DNA of 64,000 bases from Jatrophihabitans sp035642535 (GTDB taxonomy: Bacteria; Actinomycetota; Actinomycetes; Mycobacteriales; Jatrophihabitantaceae), in the NCBI GenBank assembly GCA_035642535.1, contig DASQSE010000019.1, positions 14,812 to 78,811 on the forward strand. The letters are read 5' to 3'. The notes beneath the pieces were generated by a model. That model saw only the letters and a program-made list of their open reading frames with translations. It did no database searches and had not been told where the DNA came from. Of the stretch, positions 50,330-57,483 are shown in pieces. The stretch's first letter is position 1, and each line of letters opens with the position of its first letter. The position numbers and the translations under genes are program-made.

Positions 50330-51751
50330 ATGACGGCTCTTGCGCACCCGCCAGTCACCGAGATCGATCCTCGCGATCCCGTCCTCCGGCTGGAGAAACT
50401 GTTCGACGTCGACACGATGGAGCTACTCCTCCCGCGGGACGACAGCGGCGTGGTCGCCGCCCGCGGGCGCATCAAGGGCAGCCCGGCGATGTCGTACTGC
50501 ACCGACGCGACCGTGATGGGCGGCGCGATGGGCTCGGCCGGCTGCCGGCACATCGTCGACACCATCGACATGGCCGTCCGCGAACGGGTCCCGGTCATCG
50601 GCTTGTGGCACTGCGGCGGCGCCCGGCTGGCCGAAGGTGTCGAATCACTGCACGCCGTCGGGATGGTGTTCCAAGCGATGATCCGCGCGTCCGGGCGGGT
50701 GCCGCAGATCTCCGTCGTGCTCGGCCCCGCCGCCGGTGGCGCGGCGTACGGCCCGGCGCTCACCGACATCGTCGTCATGTCCACCGCGGGCCGGGTCTTC
50801 GTCACCGGTCCGGACGTCGTGCGCTCGGTCACCGGCGAGAACGTCGACATGGAGTCGCTCGGCGGCGCCGACACGCACGGCCGGCGCAGCGGTGTCGTGC
50901 ACGTCGTCACCGAGGACGAAGCGTCCGCCTTCGTCTCCGCACGCGAGATCACCGCGCTGCTCGCCCGGCAGGGCAGCTTCGACGCAACGCAGGTCGGCGC
51001 GCCGCACGACATCAGCGAACTGCTGCCCGAGAACCCGAAGCGCGCCTACGACATCCACCCGATCATCAACGCGCTGCTCGACCATGACCCCACGGACACG
51101 TTCGTCGAGTTGCACAGCAAGTGGGCGCCGAACATCGTCACCGCGCTGGGCCGGCTCAGCGGCCGCACCATCGGCGTGATCGCGAACAACCCGCTCCGGC
51201 TCGGCGGCTGCCTCGACTCGCCCTCGGCGGAGAAGGCCGCGCGGTTCGTGCGCATGTGCGACGCCTTCGGCGTGCCGCTGCTCGTCCTCGTCGACGTGCC
51301 CGGCTATCTCCCAGGCGTGGGCCAGGAGTGGGACGGCATCGTGCGCCGCGGCGCCAAGCTGCTGCACGCCTTCGGCGAGGCTGTCGTGCCGCGCGTGACG
51401 CTCGTGACCCGCAAGGCCTATGGCGGCGCCTACATCGCGATGAATTCGCGCGCACTCGGCGCCACTCGCGTGTTCGCCTGGCCCGACGCCGAGGTCGCCG
51501 TCATGGGCGCTTCGGCGGCAGTCGGCATCCTGCACCGCAAGAAGCTCGCCGCCGCACCGCCCGGCGAGCGGGAGGCGCTGCACGCGACACTCGCGGCCGA
51601 GCACGAGAAGCTCGCCGGCGGGGTCGGGCGTGCCATGGACCTCGGCGTCGTCGACGAACTCATCGACCCGTCCGACACGCGGGCGCGCATCACCGAGGCG
51701 CTGGCCGCAGCGCCGCCCGGCCGCGGAGCGCACGGCAACATACCGCTCTGA
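50330..51751 (+). CDS. accD: Acyl-CoA carboxylase carboxyltransferase (beta) subunit, AccD6-like
   Basis: A 473-residue carboxyltransferase moving CO2 from biotinyl carrier to acetyl- or propionyl-CoA. Seen: crotonase-fold halves with GLWHCGGARLAEGVESLHAV, VVLGPAAGGAAYGPALTD, FVTGPDVVRSVTGENVDMES in the first and LVDVPGYLPGVGQEWDGIVR, TLVTRKAYGGAYIAMNSRAL, PDAEVAVMGASAAVGILHRK in the second. ATG 50330 lies 3 nt after fabF with GAAAGG upstream. In M. tuberculosis accD6 closes the equivalent cluster. The biotin-carrying alpha subunit is not in the window. Confidence 0.94.
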   Translation: MTALAHPPVTEIDPRDPVLRLEKLFDVDTMELLLPRDDSGVVAARGRIKGSPAMSYCTDATVMGGAMGSAGCRHIVDTIDMAVRERVPVIGLWHCGGARLAEGVESLHAVGMVFQAMIRASGRVPQISVVLGPAAGGAAYGPALTDIVVMSTAGRVFVTGPDVVRSVTGENVDMESLGGADTHGRRSGVVHVVTEDEASAFVSAREITALLARQGSFDATQVGAPHDISELLPENPKRAYDIHPIINALLDHDPTDTFVELHSKWAPNIVTALGRLSGRTIGVIANNPLRLGGCLDSPSAEKAARFVRMCDAFGVPLLVLVDVPGYLPGVGQEWDGIVRRGAKLLHAFGEAVVPRVTLVTRKAYGGAYIAMNSRALGATRVFAWPDAEVAVMGASAAVGILHRKKLAAAPPGEREALHATLAAEHEKLAGGVGRAMDLGVVDELIDPSDTRARITEALAAAPPGRGAHGNIPL

Positions 51752-51795
51752 TCCGCCGCAGGCCGGATCTCCCTACGTTTAGCTTGCGGTGGTCT

Positions 51796-51810
51796 GTCAC
51801 GTTCCGTGAC
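51796..51810. promoter_or_regulatory. 15-bp palindrome before the sigma-factor gene
   Basis: GTCACGTTCCGTGAC has 6-bp arms with a TTC spacer. It lies in the 151-bp gap between accD and the sigma-factor gene, upstream of the latter's start by about 93 nt. It could be an operator or a weak terminator hairpin; it has no downstream T run. Confidence 0.35.
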
Positions 51811-51902
51811 GGGTGGTTTACGCTCGATCGATCGGGCGACGCGTGCCGGTGCGTCGCTGTGGGGCAGCGGGACCGACGAGGTACCGAAAGGACGCGTGTG
51901 CT

Positions 51903-52535
51903 TTGACGGCTGAGCGCCCCCCTTCTCGGCGACGCCTCGACACCGATCCTGAGCTGAACAACGATCTCGAACGCGCCCGCACAGGCGACGAGACCTCGTT
52001 CGTCCGGATCTTCCGTGCGATCCAGCCGGGCCTGCTCCGCTACGTAAGAACGCTGGTCGGCGCCGACGCCGAGGACGTCGTGTCCGAGGCGTGGTCGCAG
52101 GTCTGCCGCGATCTCGCCAAGTTCTCCGGCGACTTCGACGCATTCCGCGGCTGGGTGGCGACGATCGCGCGCTACCGGGCGATCGATCACCTGCGTGCGC
52201 GCGGCCGCCGGCCAATGGACCCGGTGCCGGTCGAGGAGCTGATCGATCGCGCCGCCAGCGAGTCCACCGAGGGTTCGGCGCTGGAGTCGGCCGCAACGGC
52301 CGCCGCGCTGGCCGCCATCAAGTCGTTGCCCAAGGACCAGGCCGAGGCGGTGCTGCTGCGCACCGTCATGGGGCTGGACGCGAACGCCGCCGGCCGCGTT
52401 CTCGGCAAGCGCGCGGGCGCGGTGCGGGTGGCCGCGTTCCGTGGGCTGAACAACCTGGCCAAGCAACTCGAGGTCGAGCGCCCGGTCACCCCCCGTAACA
52501 CCTCCGCCGTCGCGAGCGGTGACGAAGTGAGATGA
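51903..52535 (+). CDS. ECF-like RNA polymerase sigma factor
   Basis: A 210-residue sigma-70-family protein. Region 2 is visible in FRAIQPGLLRYVRTLVGADA, EDVVSEAWSQVCRDLAKFSG and FRGWVATIARYRAIDHLRAR (core binding and -10 recognition). Region 4 is in LAAIKSLPKDQAEAVLLRTV and the helix-turn-helix ending GAVRVAAFRGLNNLAKQL. TTG 51903 has AAAGGA about 10 nt upstream; earlier starts are not supported. It overlaps the next gene by 4 nt, whose product is a likely membrane partner. Confidence 0.85.
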   Translation: MTAERPPSRRRLDTDPELNNDLERARTGDETSFVRIFRAIQPGLLRYVRTLVGADAEDVVSEAWSQVCRDLAKFSGDFDAFRGWVATIARYRAIDHLRARGRRPMDPVPVEELIDRAASESTEGSALESAATAAALAAIKSLPKDQAEAVLLRTVMGLDANAAGRVLGKRAGAVRVAAFRGLNNLAKQLEVERPVTPRNTSAVASGDEVR

Positions 52536-53317
52536 GCAGACACCGACGTGACCAGATCAGCCGCGTCGACGCCGAACGGTTATTGGACACCGGCGTCGGC
52601 GGGCCGGACGCCCTCGAGGCGCTCCTGGCTGCCGCCACCGCGGCTCCTCCGGTAGGCGAAGTCGCCGGACAACGTGCGGCACTCGCCGAGTTCCGGGCGG
52701 CCCATCTCACGACCGTCCCGACTCGCCGGAGGCTCGCGATGCTGAAGTCCGTCCTTGCTAATTTCGCCGCCGCGAAGGTGGTGCTTTCCGCCGCCGCCGC
52801 TGCCGCCGCAACCGGCGGCATCGCGATCGCGGCCGCAACCGGGGCCCTCCCCGGGACATCGCATGGCGACCAGCACGCTCAGAACCGCCTGGTGGCACCG
52901 ACGTCGGCATCGGCCCAGTCCAGCCATTCCGCAGCCGCGAACAGCGCCGCGTCGAGCCGCGAGAACGAACCGGCATCGGAGGCGAGCGAATCCGCGGCCA
53001 CGCACGGCAGCGCGACACCGTCGCCGTCGCTGCCGGGACTGTGCAACGCCTACCAGCGCGGCGTTGCTGCGAGCCATGGCAAGGCGCTCGAGAACCCGGC
53101 GTTCTCCGTGCTGATCGCCAAGGCGGGCAGCAAGGACAACGTGGCCGCCTACTGCGACAACCTCGTCGGCCCAGCGCCGTCGCACCCCGCGGGCGGCGCA
53201 GAGACGACGCATCCGACCGGCCCCCCGGCGTCGCACCCCGCCGGCCCGCCGAACCATCCGACCGGCGCGCCCGAAACCCATCCAACCGGCGCTCCAAGCG
53301 CGCCGGATCGCCCCTAG
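52532..53317 (+). CDS. Membrane protein coupled to the sigma factor, Pro/His-rich tail (putative anti-sigma partner)
   Basis: A 261-residue protein. Its N-terminus (about 1-75) is cytoplasmic and helical, with an Arg/Leu-rich segment before one membrane span (AKVVLSAAAAAAATGGIAIA). The outside part is Ser/Ala/Glu-rich, contains a short ordered region with two Cys (LCNAYQRGVAAS ... AAYCDNLV) and ends in a repeated HPTGPP/HPAGPP/HPTGAP tail. ATG 52532 overlaps the sigma stop by 4 nt. No zinc anti-sigma motif (HxxxCxxC) is visible. Position and topology suggest it controls the sigma factor. It is followed by a strong terminator. Confidence 0.7.
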   Translation: MSRHRRDQISRVDAERLLDTGVGGPDALEALLAAATAAPPVGEVAGQRAALAEFRAAHLTTVPTRRRLAMLKSVLANFAAAKVVLSAAAAAAATGGIAIAAATGALPGTSHGDQHAQNRLVAPTSASAQSSHSAAANSAASSRENEPASEASESAATHGSATPSPSLPGLCNAYQRGVAASHGKALENPAFSVLIAKAGSKDNVAAYCDNLVGPAPSHPAGGAETTHPTGPPASHPAGPPNHPTGAPETHPTGAPSAPDRP

Positions 53318-53416
53318 CACTGCCGGTTCGTGACGAGTCCTGGATCCGCGAACCGGTTGCCCCCCGGTCGGCTGCCGCCCCGTAGATAGCCGACCCGCCG
53401 CCTCGCTGCGGCCGAG

Positions 53417-53445
53417 CACGCCCGGTCGATCTTCGACCGGGCGTG
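53417..53445. terminator. Perfect hairpin, bidirectional terminator
   Basis: CACGCCCGGTCGA (53417-53429) and TCGACCGGGCGTG (53433-53445) form a 13-bp perfect stem with a TCT loop, followed by ACTCATTT. It sits in the 141-bp gap between the convergent sigma-partner and FUSC genes, so it probably ends both transcripts. Confidence 0.8.
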
Positions 53446-53458
53446 ACTCATTTCCGGG

Positions 53459-55711
53459 TCAGCGCTCCCACCACGGTCGGCTGCGCGCAGCGCTAACCTG
53501 CGCCGCTGATTCGAGCAGTTCGGGGCGCAACGCGTCGACGTCGCCGAGGTACTGCCCGGACCACAGCAGGCGCTCGGCCTGTGACCGCTGTCCGTCGTCG
53601 CAGGTCTCGACGACGGGCAGCACCACCTCGAGGAACGAGTCGGCATCCGGTCCGTGCCCGTCGGCGGGCAGCGGCGTACCGCGCAACGCGAAGCCGGCCG
53701 CGAGCGCTTCGTACCAACCGGTGACCTCGTCCGTACGCCGTGCAAGTACGTCGGCCGGCCGCATGAGATCGCCGGCGACGGATTCCGGCGGCAGCCCGTC
53801 GGGGCGGCCCAGCTGCAGCCGCTTGATGGCGGTGCCGGCGAGCCGTACCCGCGTCGCGCCGTTTGCGAGCGCAGCGACACTTTCGAGTGGGACCCGCTTG
53901 CTGCCCTGCTCGGCCAGGTAGGCGCGCAGCGCCTCGTCGAGCCGCTCGCCGGCGGCCAGCGCCGCCAGTCCGGCGTCGGGCGGGTCGGGGCGCCGGCCGG
54001 TGACGTGATCGACCGCCTGATGCAGGTACCCGGCCGCGGTGTGATAGGCCTCGCCGAGGGCGCCGCCGAGTGCCGCCCCAGCGCCGCGCGGCCAGAAGAG
54101 CACGCCGGCACCGAGGCTAGCGAGGCAACCGAGCCCGACGTCCTCGACGCGCACCACTCCGATCTTCCAGCCGATCGGCGCGATGATGTTGAACAGCACG
54201 ATGATCAGCACGGTGAACGCGGCCTGTCCGGCGACGAACGAGATCATGCTCGGCGCGGAGGCAGCGACAAGGATGATCAGCGGCAGCAGCGGCCACAGCA
54301 CCGCCTGGCTGGTGCCGAGCACCGAGACGAGCGCGCCCCCGATCGCGAATCCGACGCCGGTGCCGAGCAGTGCCCGCAATGCGGTCGAGCCGGTCGCGAG
54401 CGCGTTGGACCGAAGCACCGACAGCGCCCCGAGCCCGATCCAGAAGGAGTTCTGCGCGTCGACGACGCGCGACACCAACACTGCAAGCGCGAGTCCGACC
54501 GCGCCGCGGATGCTGTTCTGCAGCCAGACCGCATGCCGGTCGAGCTGGCCGAGCACGGAGCGCTTGGCGACGGCGATCACGCCCAGCTCGTCCTCGGTGA
54601 CGCGTCGGCCGACGAGCCGCTCCCACCACGAACGGGCGTCGGCGGCCGAGATCGCGGCCACCGTCGAGCCGACGAGCGCGACCACGTAGCCGAGCTCGTG
54701 CGCGGCGTAGAGCGGCCGGTCGAATTCGCCGCGCGCCCGCTCTCCGTCGGCGGAGCCGACCGCGGCCTGCAACTCGCTCAGGCTCTCCTCGATGACCGTC
54801 CGGCGCGCCGCGTCGAGCGCCGCGAGTCGATCGTCGAGGTCCAGGCAGCACTGCTCGTCCGGACCCTCGCCGCGATGATCGAGCGCTGCGCCGCAGGCGC
54901 TGAGCACGTCGGCCGCCGTCGCCCGCAGCCGGCGCCCATGATCCGGCCACTCCTCAGGTGCGTCGCGGCACGCGTTGACCACCGCTGCGGCGAGCCATTC
55001 CACCTCGCTCACGAGCCGGATCAGCGTCCGGGCGCCGGTGCTCAGCCCGGCGGTGCGATTCGCGGACGTGCGGAATGTCGCCTGCAAGTCGCGCGCCGCC
55101 TGCCGCATCGCGACCAGCGTGTCGCCCTGCCCGGGTGCTGGTTGCTGCAACGAAAGCATGTCGGCGAGCGCCCGGCACAGCGCAGCTGCGCGGAGCCGGA
55201 TCTGGTCCTGATCCCGCGGCGGCCAGACGAACAGTGCGACGGGCACCGCTATCGCGACCGCGATCCCCCAGCCCGCCAGCCGGGCCGGCAGATCGGATCG
55301 GCTGCCCGGCAGCATCACGGCGAGGATGAAGGCCAGCATGGCTGCTTGCGACGTCCCGCCGATGAGCGAGCTGACGACGCCCGCGAACAGCACCACGAAC
55401 GCGACGACGAGCATGGCCAGCACCGCGAGCCAGTCGGGCGACATCAGCGCGGTGCCGATGCTGATCAGCGCCGCGCCCGCCGCACCGAGCCCCAGATAGG
55501 CTCCGGCCCGGGTGAGCAGTCCGCCGGTGAGATTGACGAACAGCAGCATCGCGAACGACCCGAACGCAGCGAACGTGGCCAGTTGGGCGTTGCCGATGAC
55601 CTCCGACCCGATCGCGAAGACGACAGGGACGACGACGGCCGCGCGCACTGCCCGGCGCACCCCGAACCAACCGGGATCGTGCGCGTTCAGCCAGCGCAGC
55701 AATCGCGTCAA
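53459..55711 (-). CDS. FUSC family membrane protein (aromatic-acid exporter-like)
   Basis: A 750-residue protein with two sets of about six spans separated by a large soluble region. The N-terminal set starts FGVRRAVRAAVVVPVVFAIG and the second set includes IRGAVGLALAVLVSRVVDAQ, NSFWIGLGALSVLRSNALAT and TGSTALRALLGTGVGFAIGG, the FUSC signature. This family exports fusaric acid, aromatic acids or similar compounds. ATG at 55711 overlaps the zinc-finger gene stop by 4 nt. It is the last gene of the four-gene unit starting at 59166. Confidence 0.85.
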   Translation of the reverse strand: MTRLLRWLNAHDPGWFGVRRAVRAAVVVPVVFAIGSEVIGNAQLATFAAFGSFAMLLFVNLTGGLLTRAGAYLGLGAAGAALISIGTALMSPDWLAVLAMLVVAFVVLFAGVVSSLIGGTSQAAMLAFILAVMLPGSRSDLPARLAGWGIAVAIAVPVALFVWPPRDQDQIRLRAAALCRALADMLSLQQPAPGQGDTLVAMRQAARDLQATFRTSANRTAGLSTGARTLIRLVSEVEWLAAAVVNACRDAPEEWPDHGRRLRATAADVLSACGAALDHRGEGPDEQCCLDLDDRLAALDAARRTVIEESLSELQAAVGSADGERARGEFDRPLYAAHELGYVVALVGSTVAAISAADARSWWERLVGRRVTEDELGVIAVAKRSVLGQLDRHAVWLQNSIRGAVGLALAVLVSRVVDAQNSFWIGLGALSVLRSNALATGSTALRALLGTGVGFAIGGALVSVLGTSQAVLWPLLPLIILVAASAPSMISFVAGQAAFTVLIIVLFNIIAPIGWKIGVVRVEDVGLGCLASLGAGVLFWPRGAGAALGGALGEAYHTAAGYLHQAVDHVTGRRPDPPDAGLAALAAGERLDEALRAYLAEQGSKRVPLESVAALANGATRVRLAGTAIKRLQLGRPDGLPPESVAGDLMRPADVLARRTDEVTGWYEALAAGFALRGTPLPADGHGPDADSFLEVVLPVVETCDDGQRSQAERLLWSGQYLGDVDALRPELLESAAQVSAARSRPWWER

Positions 55712-56052
55712 TGCACCTGGGTGCGCCAGTTGGCAGGCACCCGCTCCTTCGGCCCGGGCACCGTCTGATCAAGTGGCCGGCACTGCGGGTCAGCCAGCTG
55801 CGGCCCCTCGTAATAGTCGCGGCGCGCGTAATCCCAGAACCAGCTCTCCCCCGGCTCGAAGCTGCGCACGATCGGGTGGCCGGCGCTTGCGGCGTGCGCG
55901 CTCGCGTGCTGCATCGGCGACGAGTCGCAGCAGCCGATGTGGCCGCACTGCGCACAGCGCCGCAGGTGGAACCACCAGCCGCCGGCGGCTTCGCACTCGA
56001 CGCAGCCGGTGCCGCTCGGCGCGACCGTCGGGTCCACGCTCGGCGTACTCAC
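55708..56052 (-). CDS. UBP-type zinc finger protein
   Basis: A 114-residue single-domain protein. Zinc ligands of the ubiquitin-specific-protease-type zinc finger are visible: C17-x2-C20, C33-x2-C36, C41/C42, and H49, H53, H59, with the spacing of the family. In eukaryotes this fold binds the C-terminal Gly-Gly of ubiquitin; bacteria of this type lack ubiquitin, so the partner is unknown. Both ends overlap neighbours by 4 nt, so it is coupled to the kinase gene before it and the FUSC gene after it. Confidence 0.85.
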   Translation of the reverse strand: MSTPSVDPTVAPSGTGCVECEAAGGWWFHLRRCAQCGHIGCCDSSPMQHASAHAASAGHPIVRSFEPGESWFWDYARRDYYEGPQLADPQCRPLDQTVPGPKERVPANWRTQVH

Positions 56053-57476
56053 GACGCCTCCGCCACGTCGCGCAGCGGCAGCCGGACCCGGAAGCGGGTG
56101 TCGCCCGGCACCGACTCGACGGACAGGTCACCGTGATGCTTGTTCACGACGATGCGCCACGAGATGTCCAGCCCGAGCCCGGTCCCTTCGCCGGCCGGTT
56201 TCGTCGTGAAGAACGGCTCGAAGATCCGTCCGATGACGTCCTCCGGTATGCCGGGGCCGTTGTCGCCGATCTCGACCTGGAGCGTGTCGTCGACGTTGCT
56301 CGTCCGGACCGTCAGCGTGCCCTCGCCCCCCATCGCCTGGAGCGCGTTGTCGATCAGGTTCGTCCACACCTGGTTGAGCTCGGCGCCGTAGACCGGTATG
56401 TCGGGCAACGTCCGGTCGTACTCCTTGACGACGTGCACCTCGCCGATCTTGCGGCTCAACATGACGAGCGTGCTGTCGAGCAGTTCGTGGACGTCGAGGA
56501 TCTGATGCGGTGCGCGATCCATCTGGGAGTACTGCTTGGCAGCGCCCACCAGTGTCGAGATGCGCCCGGTCGAATCCTCGATCTCCGTCATGAGCAGCTC
56601 GGTCTCGAGGGTGTAGTTGAGCCAGCCGATCGCGCCCTCGAGCATCTCGTCGCCGACCAGATCGTGCACCTGATCCAGCCAGGCCACCTCGAGCCCGGCC
56701 TGGACGAACGTCGGCGCGATGTCGTACGCGCCGCGAATGCCGTGCGCGTCGAACCAGTTGGACAACTCGTCCTCGCGGTCTGAGGCCTCCATCGGGCTCA
56801 GCTCCGGGGCCTTGGCCACCTGCTCGACCGCACGCTCCTGCAACTCGATGAGCGTGACGAGCTGCGCGCGGTCCCAGGTACCTCCCGCGATCTTCGCCAG
56901 CTTGTGCCGCATGCCGGCCACCCGCTCGCGCAGCGAGGACGTGGCGCGAACAGCGGCGGCAGCCGGGTTGTTCAGCTCGTGCATCAGACCCGCCGAGAGC
57001 GAACCCAGCGCAAGCAGCCGCTCGCGGTCGCCGATCACCCGCTGGTGGCGCTGGCTGCCGAAGAAGAGGCCCTCCAGCAAGTGCAGCGGCATCGGGAACC
57101 ACTGCCTCATCAGCTCGGAGAAGTTGTCCGCGCTCAGTACGAAGAAGCGGACGGGCGTGATGGCCCGCATCGACGCGCTGTACGTGCGGGCCGCCGACGT
57201 ATCGAGGAACGCCGCCCAGGCGCCGGCGTAGGCGCCACGCTGGTCGGTGCGGGTTGTCTCGACGTCGTCGTCGCCCACCCGCCGGGACAGCGCGATCGTC
57301 CCGTCGATCACGACGTACAGGCAGGTCGCCGGCTCGTCTTCGCGCAGGACGAAGCCCGGGTCGTGCAGCTCGATCCGCCCGCGCTCGCAGAGCCAGTCCA
57401 GCTGCTCTTCGGACAGCTTCTCGAAGAGGAACAGGGTACGCAGTTCGTTCCTGTCGCAAGCCAGCGTCTCTACCAT
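56049..57476 (-). CDS. Cyclic-nucleotide-binding-domain sensor histidine kinase
   Basis: A 475-residue soluble kinase. Residues about 14-125 form a CRP-like cNMP-binding domain (LFLFEKLSEEQLDWLCERGR, VIDGTIALSRRVGD). The dimerisation/phosphoacceptor region has the H-box in SLSAGLMHELNNPAAAA (H166). The ATPase domain has N-box NQVWTNLIDNALQAM, G1 EIGDNGPGIPEDVIG and G2 EGTGLGLDISWRIVV. No membrane span. ATG 57476 starts 7 nt after the end of the flavoprotein gene with AGGG upstream. The receiver partner is almost certainly the domain fused to that flavoprotein. Whether the cNMP pocket binds a nucleotide cannot be told. Confidence 0.88.
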   Translation of the reverse strand: MVETLACDRNELRTLFLFEKLSEEQLDWLCERGRIELHDPGFVLREDEPATCLYVVIDGTIALSRRVGDDDVETTRTDQRGAYAGAWAAFLDTSAARTYSASMRAITPVRFFVLSADNFSELMRQWFPMPLHLLEGLFFGSQRHQRVIGDRERLLALGSLSAGLMHELNNPAAAAVRATSSLRERVAGMRHKLAKIAGGTWDRAQLVTLIELQERAVEQVAKAPELSPMEASDREDELSNWFDAHGIRGAYDIAPTFVQAGLEVAWLDQVHDLVGDEMLEGAIGWLNYTLETELLMTEIEDSTGRISTLVGAAKQYSQMDRAPHQILDVHELLDSTLVMLSRKIGEVHVVKEYDRTLPDIPVYGAELNQVWTNLIDNALQAMGGEGTLTVRTSNVDDTLQVEIGDNGPGIPEDVIGRIFEPFFTTKPAGEGTGLGLDISWRIVVNKHHGDLSVESVPGDTRFRVRLPLRDVAEAS

Positions 57477-57483
57477 CACAGCC

